NCBI GenBank assembly: GCA_003952965.2
Contig: CM025852.1
Location: forward strand, 16,285,820 to 16,349,819
Length of the DNA: 64,000 bases
Source of the DNA: Morella rubra
Taxonomy: Eukaryota; Streptophyta; Magnoliopsida; Fagales; Myricaceae
Direction of reading: 5' to 3'
Below the pieces are notes generated by a model. It had not been told where the DNA came from, made no database searches, and saw only the letters and a program-made list of their open reading frames with translations. A program made the position numbers and the translations under genes. Of this stretch, positions 1 through 11,865 are shown one piece after another. Numbering within the stretch: the first letter of the stretch is position 1; every line of letters begins with the position of its first letter.

Positions 1-699
1 TGAAGTTTTAAAAGAACTTTGAACTTAAAATTAAAGCAGAATAAATATAATTTTGGGTTTTAAATTTACAAACTTAAAACCAAAGCAATTCTTCTCGGAT
101 CTAGTTAATTAAGTGTATTTTTCTCCTCTTAATTATCTTGCGAGTTAAAAGTATTTGTACGAGAATGTTTTAAATCTTTTTTATTTTTTTATTTTCTAAG
201 CGAGAAGGTTTCAATTCAAATGGCGTCGATGAGCTTTTGGAGATCCTATCTCGTTTAACAACAGTGTAAAGAAAAACGTTGATATAAAAGAAAACGGTTA
301 CTGGTGTACCTATTCAGAAGCAAATTACCAGCTCCGTTAGAAATAATGGACTTAAAAGCGATTTTTACTATCAGGAAAAAGAAAAAAAGAAAAGCAAAAC
401 ACGGCCATTTTGGTCTACACATTTCATCGGACCTTTGCCTGCCAAAAGAGACTTGGCCTAGACTCCTAATTGGAGTCTAATTCAGAAACGCAGACGGGCC
501 GGGCATTTAATAATAAATTTCGTACACTTAAATCGATCATACAGTTCAAATATCACCATTTACGTTAAGGACTTGTTCACATGTCAAAATTATATTTATA
601 TCATTTACATTAAGAACTTATGTACATGTCACAATTAACAATTGGTGAGTGTAATGTGATAATAATAATAATAAATTAAGGTGTAAAGTGTATTTATTC
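1..699. other. AT-rich intergenic DNA
   Basis: No gene is visible here. The stretch from about 560 to 690 resembles one arm of the foldback family also seen at 9,028-9,242 (wording of the type 'aaggtgtaaagtgtatttatt'), so it may hold a degraded piece of that element. Confidence 0.5.
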
Positions 700-870
700 T
701 TTTTTTTTTTTTCTATGATGAGGTATCAAAATTTCATTACGACTAATTTTTCGAGTTTGTGCAAAGGTGACTTGAAAGATTATTTTCATTTGAGAGGTTT
801 TGAACTTAAGACTTTAGAGGGAACAAACTCCTAAAGTCTCAAGCCTAAACCATTAGAGTTGTGCATTAAT
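700..870 (-). mobile_element. tRNA-derived SINE, antisense
   Basis: Read on the minus strand, this segment ends in a run of A (T run 700-712 on the plus strand). It carries a good polymerase III B box, GTTCAAAAC, complementary to 797-805. Upstream of it lies an A-box-like stretch complementary to about 838-856. The A-box to B-box spacing and the poly-A end fit a plant tRNA-derived SINE. The 5' end is uncertain by a few tens of bases, and I saw no clear target duplication. Confidence 0.55.
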
Positions 871-879
871 CCAACCAGT

Positions 880-1560
880 ACCAATTTTACCGTCACTGAC
901 ACCGGTAACTACCCAACCGACAATTACCAATATTGGTAGTTACCTTTTTTATTTTTTAAAAAAATACAAAACAACGTAATTTTGTATTTTTTTTAAAGAA
1001 AAAAAATGTCATTCTCTACTCAATTAAATGAACGACGCCATTGGGTCAGGTTTATAATCCTGGCCGAGTAAAATTTTCGATTGCTCGGCCTCTCTCTTTA
1101 CCCCCTAAGTGAACGATGCCATTGGATAAGGTTTATAACCCTGGCCGAGTAAAATTCCCGATTGCTTGGCCTCTCTCTTTACCCCCTTTGCCATCTCCTT
1201 CGTCTCCATCTCCCACCCTTGAGTCGCTGGTTTGTGATGGTGTTCTGTTATGGTCTGTTTGGTTTTCATTTTGGTTTGTGAAGGTGAATCTACGATGGTT
1301 TTTGAATGGTTTGTGATGGTGAATTTGTAATGGTTTTTTGAATAGTTTGTGATGGTGATTTTGTAATGATTTGTGATGGTTTTTTTGGTTTTTATTTTGG
1401 TTCGTGATGGTTTTTTATTTGTTTTCATTTTGGTTGTGAATGTTTTTGATGACCGGTCACAAGGTTATTGTGTAACCATCACCGAGAAAGGCCGATTATT
1501 TGGTCAACCAGCGCCGATATCAAATCTGGACTCCCGAGATTAACAGTGCCAGTGCCAGAA
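880..1560. repeat. Intergenic repeats: 81-bp tandem pair and GT-rich array
   Basis: Two direct copies with an 81-bp period lie at 1,031-1,108 and 1,112-1,189; each contains the words 'ggtttataa' and 'tggccgagtaaaatt'. They are followed by a strand-biased, degenerate array of 'tggtttgtgatggtg'-like units from about 1,230 to 1,440. The flanks at 880-940 and 1,440-1,560 hold related 'ggtagttacc' and 'ggttattgtgtaacc' words, so the whole block may be one non-autonomous transposon. The small open frames across it are low-complexity products of the repeat. Confidence 0.5.
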
Positions 1561-2328
1561 CCTACATCACCGTTTACTTAGCCCTGTAAACCACTATAGC
1601 ATCCCCTTGAAGTTAATTGTAACTCCAAACTACTTTCAGAATAATGTCACTTGATGACCCAAACTACTATTTTCATTACATACGACTTTTAAACTAGCTA
1701 AAAAATATATATAGTGTACTACTAGTTGATGATCCTCGTAAAAACGCCCTTTTTTTTTGGTCTACAGAAGATAGGAAATGACAATAAATTCAAAAGCTAA
1801 AAGCTACGTTATTTCCACTTGAATCCTAGAACATTTAAACTAATCGTCACAACATTTAAACAATTAGCCCATCTCAGTCGCAAACATAAAATCACAAAGC
1901 AAATTGGATATGAAAAGCGGTAGAATGGGGATACTAGAGACTCCAAAATATCAGGGAGGAATCCGACCCACTTCTGTTAGCTTGTCAACAAATATGTCCA
2001 TGTTGGGACATCCACGACTCCTCAAAAGACCCACTCCAGATTTGATCAGAAACGAAGTAATCCCAAGTTACTCAAAACGATGACAGAGTGCCCAACAAGA
2101 CCGCTTGTCGTCAAACGCTAACCAAGCATTTTGAATACATAAATGTTCGAAGACATACAATTGACCATGCTGACAGAAACATAACCAAATGAAATGATAG
2201 TGAGACCTTCGACAGCATGCTACAAGGACCAAGACATTGCCCGGTGAATCAGTCCCCCCCTCCCCACACAATAACTTTAGACCTCTCTGCCACCCAGAAT
2301 GGCAGAAGAGCATTGGTAGCATGGTTGA
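1561..2328. other. Intergenic DNA downstream of UBC7-like gene
   Basis: This is the 3' flank of the UBC7-like gene, which is transcribed leftward. It includes its 3' UTR immediately left of 2,329. I see no independent gene. The open frames on either strand at 2,068-2,437 overlap UBC7 exon 6 or its UTR and are shadows. Confidence 0.5.
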
Positions 2329-5300
2329 TCATAACATTTCCTGTGATTTTCTCACACACCGGCTGACCTTTTTCTTGAAATCATCTCTCCTATCTCTCCA
2401 TTCCTTCTGCAATAGGAGATGCAAACGTGGGTCTTAGAGCACAGGTTGACAAAAAATTGTCTTTATAGCATTAGGCATTACATGACCCTAGTAACAAATC
2501 CTGGGCAGCATCAAAATCGTCGGTGGAAAGAGCAATCGAACAAAGAAAATTCACTGATATGAACTTACTACAACATCAAAATCATTACTACATTCACAAT
2601 CGCTATAAATATCAATTCCATCAAAAAAAAGAAGGAAAAAGCAACTATGACCATTCCCAAGCAGTCAACAAAATTAAATCAGGACTTGATGGCTCAAAGC
2701 GAAATATTATCCAAGTGGGAATAAGAAGAATACACGCCGAATAATATGTGCCAAAAACTTACCACGCTTTCCTCGAAACTGGTGCTAGCATATCTTATGT
2801 ACACCGATCTCTACAAATTATTTATACATCATCAATGCTTTACACTGCAATCACCTGAACATTTTTTACACTCATTTTCACAGAAATAGCCTGCCACTTG
2901 AACCATTGACAGAAATACAATTTGATGGTCTACGACTAAACTACAGGGACCCTCTTTGCTTGAGAACTTTTCAAAGCTTTCTTATTTCATCCAGATGACT
3001 CAAGCAACCAGTCAAGACTTTTCCTCCTCCATTTACAGCATTGATATCCACCATAAGTAAGTTTATAGGCAGTCCATACTTCATTCTATTGCCTAACACA
3101 GACTCCATTGGATCCCTGATCTATAACTTACAACATTTACTCATCCAAGTCATACATCGTCACAACCACAGCATTCTGTGATGGATTCTACCACCTACAT
3201 TAGAGCACCATCTGAATCACTAAAATCAAGAGAGCAGCCCCTTTCTACATTCACAATGAATGCATTCCATAAGATCTACTAAGGAGAGTTTTGTCCCATG
3301 AATGGAGCTAATAACCAATGAGATTAATCTCCTTTGCCGTTTAAACACAAACTCCATTATTTGTCCGTGTTGGACAAGCTGTAGCAGGTTCTTTTTATGG
3401 CGTTCAACTGCTTTCTGAACAAAGAGATCTATCACAAGCCCACTAACGTTATGGACCCAAAACAGCAAAAGAGATATCTGTTGAAATAGATGTAACTGCA
3501 TAATATGCAACCATACCTACTATAATCTGTCAACCTAATCTACCGTTACACTCGTGTTGGTGATCATTAAGTTTTTGTATATTTCCATATTAAACTTTGA
3601 AATTTCTTTGATGTATCCAAATCAAGAGAGAAATTAATAGCCAATGATCACTTACTGCAGCTTCCACATTTGCAGGGGATTCGTCATTAGGACTTGAAAG
3701 CATTGATATAATACTCAAGACTATACTTTCAACCTGCACCCAGAAACAAAAAAGAAACGTAAGTAAATGCAATGCTATTGGCAAAATTAATCACTCACAG
3801 TGAACCTAGATTTCTAGGGTGAGAGCTGACATAGAGCTCCGCCCTCCGTTGAACCCATGGTTAAGCCTTAACTCCCACTGTCTTTTGACTTTATGCACAA
3901 GAAAAAACTATTAACATGCCAAAAAAAACCATGATACTGGAATTATCAGGCTGGTTTTCAGACATGGAATAACATTCCCTTCTTCTGGGCCAGTTGCCAC
4001 CTTCACATTACTAAGTTAAACTCTTTGGAAACTCAGAAGCAATAGAATCAGGGGGGGAACCTCTAAATCAATCACCTATTCATAAAGACGGCAACAAATA
4101 CACAAGACCGTGGAGAGAGATCTTTACTTAAGGCTGCGTTTGTTTAAAGAAACATCCAGGCATAAAATATTACACCTGAGAAATCCCAACTTCCTACCAA
4201 CTGTTTTGCATAAACCTCTATAAGACAGCCCTATATGGCAATAAGAATATAAGATAATTGCCACCCACAAAGGCCGCAGCATTTATGTTGCTCATCTATA
4301 AGCCAAACAATACCTTTCACTAGCATGCATATTTGAAGAATAACAAATATCTGCAATGAAGTCATTTTCCAGTGAAACAAGCCCAGGTACTTGACCTTCC
4401 CTAGGGCATTGGGGATGAGAAACCAGATCCAAATTTTTAAAACTAAGAGACAAAAGTATCACAATAGCTCAGCTCTATAGAGAACCAATAGTCTCAGCCA
4501 AAACATGACAACACACTACACCAATCGATGGCCAGAAACTGAATATTGGAGCTTTGCGGCTCAGTTTTATAGTTCAAACAGGTTTTGGGTTTTCGTTTGA
4601 TTCATTTAGGCCTATCAAGGCTCAGTTTGGGTTTTAGTCCCCGGAGGCTTGTTTGTCAATTATAGCCAATCACAAACCATCAATGGCACCATTAAAACCC
4701 TGAACACCACAATCACCATACTCCAAATCCATCAATAGCAACCCACGATATTAGAGGAATCACTCTCTGCCTCTAGAATCTCAAACTCACATCTGTATGG
4801 GGTGAGGACCAAATTCCATCCCAAAAACTAACGAAATTACTTGACACCCATCAAAACCAAGATATGATGAAACAGACCACATAATGCTCACATAATATAC
4901 AAACCCAACCAGCCCCCATGAAAAACTTCAAAAAAAAATGGTGGGAAAAAAAATTTAAAACCAAAATGAAACAAAAAATATATATAAGCAGATACTTATG
5001 TTAACAAGACATGACGAAGAATAGTGACAACTGAAATCACCAGACAGGAGAGGAACTGACAAGTGATCCAGGTTTAACAAGATCTAGGATTGACACTGAT
5101 GACCAACTAGAAGGGAGACTGGGGATTTTATCGCATCAATAACTTCCAGAACCGATGATGAACATGATAGTGCCAGTTCTTGACATCTAGAACTGCACCA
5201 TCTTCAGGTTAACAGCATTGTGGAGTCGGGGTTTTCAATCAAATGCCCAATCCTCATTCAGAGGATAAACTCAATTATGAGTCGCTAGGTGTTGGAATAG

Positions 5301-7051
5301 ACATCAAAATCCGAAGCCAGATATATCTGTGATAGAGTTTGGTCACTGTGCCTCGCAGCACATCTCTAGATTCTGAAATGTTCAGTTGTATAAGATTACA
5401 AATTCAACCGTTATCACGCATGGTACATATAGAACCAAGCCCCACAGATTGAAGCTTAATGTAGTAATCACAATGTGGTCCATAGTTCCTAAAGAATATA
5501 ATTGATGTATCATACCTACACTACTTTATTGAACCATATACTTCATAATATATCCCTACCCACCCCCACCCCACCACCCCAAAAACAGTAGGAAGGAAAT
5601 TTGACCAGTATTCTACAAAGAAGCTCATAATTTATATCTAAACTAGTGTTTGATATATGCCTCAGTAAATTGGAAAGTGAAGACTTCCAAGTTCAATTCA
5701 TAAATTTCATGCCATGAAGCAGGATAGAAACACTAGTTTGACGAGTTTATGACATACTGTATGGACTGGTGTCCAGCGCTCACTTGCAAGCTCATAGCCA
5801 TTCGGGTCCTCACCAGGAGGATGAAGAATTGATATGCAAACACGGCCATCAGGATAAACTGCAATTGATGGAACAACCAAAATCAGTTTCACACTGTATG
5901 CCACTAACAAGAGCAAAAAATCAAATATATTATAGTTAGAAAGTTTACCATTAGGATGCCATATCTCTGAAGTAAACTTCACTGACGGAGGGCTGTTTGG
6001 GTAGTTGGACGGAAAGCTCATGATGGCATTGAAAAAACCTCCCTCACTGCAATGAATAATATGTAATAGTCATAATATGAAAACAACCCGGTGCTTTAGT
6101 TTGAGGTTGATGCACAAGAAGACAATTATAGAACATAAATCTATTCTAATTGCTAGCAAACATTACATAGATACCTCAAAAGAAGCATTCTATTAACTAC
6201 GCTCTTATAGAATACTATGTGCCTACCATACCAATATCAGCAGGCCAAGGAATCAGTAATGGTTATATCCCTAGATTTAGAAGCCAGGGAAAACATCAAG
6301 AACACCTCTCAACCTTTATGACCATATAAATTAGAAGTCTATTTCTTTGGCTTCTACCAACAATGCTAGTTGGTTTTTTACCCCTTTTTCTTACCTAAGT
6401 TTTCACAGAACCAATGTGTACCAGACCCAATATGAAAATTGCAAGAATTCTCCGCCTACCCCCATTAGAAATTGTGAATAACAAAGACAAACACGGATTC
6501 GTAAACATATCAGACTACATAGTCTAATGACAAGCTGAGAATTGCTCAAGTTCTCCTCTAAATTTTCTCTTCCTTTGAAGTGCTATTAGCCTACAACCCT
6601 TGGACTCCAGATCAAATCAAGATGAATACACAATCACCAAAACCCAACTCAATTCAATCAAATTGCAAACCCGAAGCTATCACCAAGATTTACTGCCTCA
6701 CCCATTAAAACTCAACCATCAAACCCAATTGGATATCCCAAAAAGATAACAAATTTATGCCAGGAAAAGAATTTGGAAAACGTACTAAAGAGTATCCGGA
6801 GGTCCGATAATTGTTACACTCCATTCAAAGATATTGGTCTCATCGACAAGACCCGCCGAGAATCCGTCGACCGGGTTTTTGCAAAGATCTGCACCACGCA
6901 ACGAGATCAATCAGAAAACCGCCCACAATCAATTCCCCCAAAATAAAAAACCTACAATATATTTTCAGACACGCAAACACAAGGGGGAACTATAAATTTC
7001 TCTACCTTTGAGCTGCTTCTGCAAAAGGAGGCTTGCTTGGGATGATGCCAT
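2329..7051 (-). CDS. UBC7: Ubiquitin-conjugating enzyme E2, UBC7/UBE2G type
   Basis: This E2 accepts ubiquitin from E1 on a cysteine and passes it on with an E3; in plants and yeast the UBC7/UBE2G class serves ER-associated degradation. I rebuilt six exons: 7051-7006, 6888-6786, 6046-5949, 5858-5758, 3733-3656 and 2406-2329. All introns are GT-AG and the total is 504 nt, or 167 aa (Arabidopsis UBC7 is about 166). The HPN motif is at residues 80-82, the catalytic Cys is residue 90 (RVCISIL), and the acidic insertion typical of this class follows at about 95-107 ([17 protein letters not shown]). The start is [15 protein letters not shown], as in the family. Introns 4 and 5 are long (2,024 and 1,249 bp). 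A broken second copy lies at 15,869-19,530. Arabidopsis has three near-identical members (UBC7, 13, 14), so the exact paralogue is open. Confidence 0.93.
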
Positions 7052-7230
7052 GAGAGAAAAAACGAAGGTTCCAGAGAGAGAGAGAGAGAGAGAGAGGGAC
7101 GCCGATTACCTTTGGTAAATTGCGGAGGCAAAAAGACAGCGCGAAAGAAAGAGAGACGGAGGGAGAGAGAAGGGGAAGGGGAGAGATTTGTAAAGTTGCG
7201 ACTTGCCGTATATTTATAGATAAATAGAAG
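7052..7230 (-). promoter_or_regulatory. UBC7-like gene core promoter and CT-rich leader
   Basis: On the minus strand a TATAAATA box is complementary to 7,211-7,218, about 160 bp before the ATG. Between it and the start codon the leader is a long pyrimidine tract, including a pure (CT)n microsatellite (plus-strand GA repeat about 7,075-7,097). TC-rich leaders are common in plant housekeeping genes. This promoter block is absent from the broken copy, which joins other sequence before exon 1. Confidence 0.6.
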
Positions 7231-8040
7231 GTTCGGATTTGGAACCTCTCTCTATGACCTGTGCGGGCGGGGGTGCATATGGAGTCTACAAGGACTTCCA
7301 CGGGCAGCTTTGTTACAGTCGGTGTCTTGGCCTATAGGCCCTTGCCACGTAGGAGGCTCTAGTGGAGATGCTTGGCGCTGGCAAAAGGCTCCAGTACTTT
7401 TCTTGGCGGGGACCACCTCAGATGAAGGAAAAGTGACTGCCTTCGCCTCTGTTTCTCCCGTATTAGACCTTTGGTCATCGGGCTTGATGTTTCATTGTTA
7501 AAATGTTAGTGTAAGAAACTTTTTGTTGATGGAGCATAAGAAATTTCGAGAGGTTAGATTCGGTGAAAAAATAAAAATAAATAAAAAGAGAGATTATTTA
7601 GATAAATATTTTATATTTATTTAGAGTAAAAAATTTGATTGAGAGAAAATTTTATAAAATTATTTTATTAAAATCGAAATTTTGGGAGTCTAAAATATTA
7701 GCTCTCAAAAGTTTTATTTATTATTTATGTAAATAGTAAAAATTTCTCGTTTTTTCATATTCAAAATTCATAAAAATAGTTAAGAGCATTACCAAGATAA
7801 AATAAGTTGATTGAATTTAAATGGACTTTAATCCATGCTAAAAAGCAGGACTTTAATTCACGAAATAATAAGGTGGTATTTGCATCTTAAATATATATTT
7901 GACTTTAAAAAATCTCTTTCCATCACAAAAAAAAAACATAAAAAATTCATTTAAATCATTTTACTTTTCAATTTTTCATTAATTTCTCTAAATCAAAATT
8001 TTGACCATTTAAAAATTTTGGTTTGCAAACACCACCTCAA
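7231..8040. other. AT-rich intergenic DNA
   Basis: No gene is seen. The first 270 bases (7,231-7,500) are less AT-rich and probably belong to the upstream region of the UBC7-like gene. From 7,560 the sequence is very AT-rich. The final 25 bases (about 8,015-8,035) hold the words that abut the broken UBC7 copy at 19,531, so this is where copy 2 is joined. Confidence 0.5.
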
Positions 8041-10870
8041 TTATGTTAGAAACGAATAGAAAAAGTACGCTTAAGTCAATATTAAATTTCCTTATTCTTC
8101 CTTTGGTTGCCCTAATTTTCTAACTTAAGTGTCACAATCATCCCGAACCCAACTCTCTTAGGCGTGATTAAAGGGCTTCTCACCAGTGTAGGCGTTAGAT
8201 TGCACCAAAATTGCTACTCCTTATATTGTTTTACAAAATTAGAGGGCAACTAGCTAGCCAGGTGCGACTATAAGGCTTTTCACTTTCTATAGATGTTAGA
8301 TTAAGCCATAATTACTGCACCCAAGAAAGGAGACATCACCGGTCCATATGAAAAGTATAATTAAGAAATACGGCTGGAGATTTCGATCAAAGTATCCCCA
8401 TCCTTATCTCACGCTCACTATGAGGTGACCACATTACCAATTGCGCTAGGTGATGAGACTAATATTGATTGCCTTCCCAAAATACCCTTTGTGATTGCCA
8501 TCATTATGACGAATATCGATCAATTGCAAAATAGTGATTGCCATATTCACCCCGGTGTTTGACACTTAAAAAGACACGTTGAATATCTTCTTCTTTGAGC
8601 GACATCGTATACCGTCTATTTATTTGATTTGATTGTCTTACGTGGCCGCGAATATACAGAAAGCAAAAAGTTAATCAATCTCGACAAGGCCGACCAGCCT
8701 CTTTCTATGGTGAAGACGAAGATGAAGATTTGTGCAAATATGTCAAACTTTATACATCTTTTTCGGTGGGGAGTTAGGGGTAAAATTAGCACAAAAAGAC
8801 AATCAAATGAGATTCGAAGTATATAGGATTCTGATTTCTTCTCTTTCAAATTGACCCTTAAAAGCAAATATACCACGTTAATGCATGTAAACCCATCTGC
8901 CAAGTGGCGGCTCTGATCATCAATCATTTCGATTTTCTTGGAATTGCATCAATGCAAAGTGATATCATACATGTAGTTGTTGATTAAAAAAAAAATTAAA
9001 AAATATATATTATGTATCTCTAATTATAAGAGTTTTTGACACTTTATGTCCCAAACTATTATTTTTGTTACATATTGACCAGCAGATAACATTTTTATGA
9101 GAATTTTAGAGGTCAACAAATTAATTTCATCAAATTGATTAAAAAATTTAATGAATATTGTAAAGTATCTAAAATTAATAGTTAGTAGGTGCAATGTGAT
9201 AAAAATAAAAATTTTAAGGGGTAAAGTGCGAAAACTCATATAAATGGAAGTTGCAAAATGTATTTATTTCAAAAAAAATTTTATATTTTGTGAACAAACG
9301 AGAATCAGATTTGAAGTGGGTTTACTTATTAGACATATAATGAAGAGAATCTTAAAATTCTAATCAAATTTACAGGATTAGAAACCATTTAGCTTGAATA
9401 ATATAAAATAAAGAAATACAGTCCAAGTGTTTTTTGGGGTCTATTTTCTTGGTCTAAAATGCTACTTTTAGCAACATTTATTTTACATTTTCTCGGGAGT
9501 CTTCATTTTAGTTCTTTCTATCTATTGAGGTCTGTTTTTTTTTATTTAATCTAGTGGTTATTAAATTTTGGTCAATGAAAGTTATCCTATGGGCCTGTGA
9601 TTGGATCCAATCTGGTTACTGAGGCAGGCCAGCCTTTCGCTTTGCCAGCTAAGAAATTGCCAGAGTGCTTCTGTCTAGGCTGATTCGTCGGGTTTCCTTT
9701 GGCCCAACACTACCTCCCTCGGTAAGAAGCACATGGTTATTGCGCGGTAAAAACTTTCCATCTTTTGATTAGGGTAAAATTACAATAACTCCTAAGAAAT
9801 ATTATTATTTTTTCAATTATTCTCTAAATTATCATTTATTTCAATTTATTTTCTTAAACTATGTTTTTGTTGTAGTTCTATCCCCAACTGATATGATGTA
9901 TTAATTTAAACAGAATCTATCTAAGTACGTTATTAGAAAAATTACAATATCCCTTACGAAGTGTCATTCTTTTCTCATTTTCTCTATTTCCTTATTCTAA
10001 TTTATAGATGCACTCTTAACTTGGTCAGTGCATTTTTCAGTTGAACCAAATTTATTTAAATTTGGTACACAAATATAGATGCAACAAATTTCTTTCCATT
10101 AATCAAAGATAAAAGTTTCAACCGGGTGGAACAAATTTTTTTGGATTAATCAAAGACAAAAGTTTCAATCCCTTCAACAGTGAAAGTGGTTCCGTTGTTT
10201 TTTTTCTCATGCACAAGGGTTGGTGAGTTAATCATCTCAAAGGAAGAGCCAAGAAAAGAAAAAAGGAAATTAGTAGAGTTGTTAGAAAGCAAAACGAAGG
10301 TGCCGATAACTTCTCTTGGCAGAGTTTACAGGCCAAAGTTCGTATATCTTTTATGAATAATTGATACACAGTCCAACAGGGTTTACAACTAAGGCAGTGT
10401 TTGGAAAACGTTTATTCCAGTTTGGCATAGGCAGAAAATTGGGTCAGTACCAATGGATACCAGTCACATATGGGAAAACATTTTTCAGACACCTGTCTTT
10501 GGGTTTTCACTTATAAATTAAAGAACTATTTTTTTTAAAAAATTTTTTTATTTACAGAGTTTTTCAGATACTGCCTAATGTTTATGTTTTCTTTGACTCA
10601 AGGGTCTCCAATGGTTCTGACTGGTTATATGTTCTACATTACACATATTAATTACTTATCCCTTAACTGGACAAGTAGTTAAGGCTTCATCTGATTATCA
10701 TTAAATGTTATCAATATAAAGATGTCAATTATATTTTGAATTTTCTCTTAATTTCCATAGTTTTTTTGGCTGATTAGCATTTACAAAAGTGCCTTTGAAT
10801 CCTACAATTTCTCGCAATTCTTGATAGCAACAGAGTCCATTCATGAATGACAACAGTTGACTAACATCCA
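8041..10870. repeat. Spacer segment A (of three copies)
   Basis: A non-coding segment that recurs as B (11,866-13,740) and C (19,531-22,015). Shared landmarks include 'acatcgtataccg', 'gtggccgcgaatatacagaaag', 'cttggaattgc' and 'ttggatccaatctg'. A and B both run to 'tattgcgcggtaaaaactt'. A and C both continue beyond that point, through 'aaccgggtgg' and 'gacaagtagttaaggctt'. The small open frames inside (for example 8,616-8,927) are not conserved as proteins between copies: indels shift them. I treat it as duplicated intergenic DNA, not a gene. Confidence 0.75.
9028..9242. mobile_element. Foldback MITE in spacer A
   Basis: The two ends are imperfect inverted repeats: the left begins 'gagtttttgacactttatg' and the right, reverse-complemented, begins 'gagttttcgcactttaccc'. 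Both continue with matching 'tattatttttgttaca' / 'ttatttttatcaca' arms. Equivalent copies sit at the same place in B (about 13,066-13,217) and C (about 20,155-20,345), so insertion preceded the duplication of the spacer. Confidence 0.55.
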
Positions 10871-10889
10871 AATATAAATTAGTTTATTG

Positions 10890-11510
10890 AACATTAGATC
10901 CGATTGGGAAAGGTCTGGTATAATAGGTGAATCTGTGAGAATAGATGGATGTGTATCTGGATGCATATCTGGATGTGGATTTGGAAGTGTATCTGGGCAG
11001 TGGTGATCAGTGGCAATAGGTGGAGATATACGTGTGTGATGATGATGGAGAGAAGTGTCAGAAGGTGGATATGAATGATCATTAGTGAAGGTATTGGCAG
11101 GAGTAGGAAAAACTATGTTCTGAAGAAAATCAAAATCATAACAAGTGGCTGGAAGAGGATTTTTAGAAAAAGGGAAAACAGACTCATAAAAGATGACATG
11201 CCAATTGCCAAGAGATTAAAATCTTATGAGTTTGTAGCCTTTTTGTACCACTTGGATATCCCAAGAACACACAAGGGACAGATCTAGGTGTAAATTTATT
11301 GCGAGATTGAGAATTGGTTGAGGCAAAAGCTAGACAACCAAAAGTTCTCAGAATGGAATAGTTGGGTAATTTCTGGAAGAGAAGTTCATATGGAGAATGA
11401 TTTTTGAGAAGATGTGTCGGGATCGAGTCGATTTATTGTGAGTATGCAGTCACTCCAAAAAGAAATTGAAGGTTGAGCTTCAAACCTGAGAGACCTAGCC
11501 ACATTTAAGT
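10890..11510 (-). mobile_element. Ty1/copia internal fragment, integrase region, antisense
   Basis: Read on the minus strand, this shows the C-terminal integrase region of a Ty1/copia element, with recognisable words such as NVARSLRFEAQ, FWSDCILT, GCLAFAS and CVFLGYPSGT. It is a decayed fragment with several breaks and no LTR on its own side. It lies between spacers A and B, head to head with another Copia piece. Confidence 0.75.
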
Positions 11511-11514
11511 CAGC

Positions 11515-11865
11515 AAAGTGGTAGAGATCGACTGCCACCTGGTTCAAGACTTGGTTCGGCGAAAATTGGTTAAAACTTTTCATGTAACCTCTGCCTCTGG
11601 CCATCAACTAGCTGATTTACTAACAAAGTCCTTATCCAAAGATTTGTTTCATTCTTTAATTACCAAGCTCAGTCTGTTAAACATCCAAAGTCCAGCTTGA
11701 GGGGGGCTATTAGTTAGACTGTTACGATTGTTAGCTTAGTCAGCAGATTAGTTACAGAGTTAAAGCTCAGTTTAATCGTGTATATAAGTCACTGTGTATT
11801 TATTCTAGTTCTTACATTTATTCAATGTACAAGAATTCATTTTCTTGAATCTAATAACCTAATTA
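11515..11865 (+). mobile_element. Ty1/copia 3' end fragment with LTR remnant
   Basis: On the plus strand the segment encodes the end of a Copia RNase H domain (EIDCHLVQDLV... SGHQLADLLTKSL). A polypurine tract 'gaggggggct' at about 11,700 follows, then a short LTR-like stretch with a TATA-type word 'gtgtatataagtcac' near 11,780. The 5' part of the element is missing. Its orientation is opposite to the adjoining fragment, so the two are either separate insertions or one rearranged element. Confidence 0.7.

Noticed and set aside
7002-7301. Minus-strand open frame of 99 codons over UBC7 exon 1
   Set aside because: It reads through the CT-rich leader in another frame. The UBC7 start at 7,051 and the donor at 7,006/7,005 explain the region.
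8616-8927. Open frame of about 100 codons repeated at 12,673-12,978 and partly at 19,622-19,870
   Set aside because: The repetition comes from the duplicated spacer. Differences between copies include frame-changing indels and there is no coding-type conservation.
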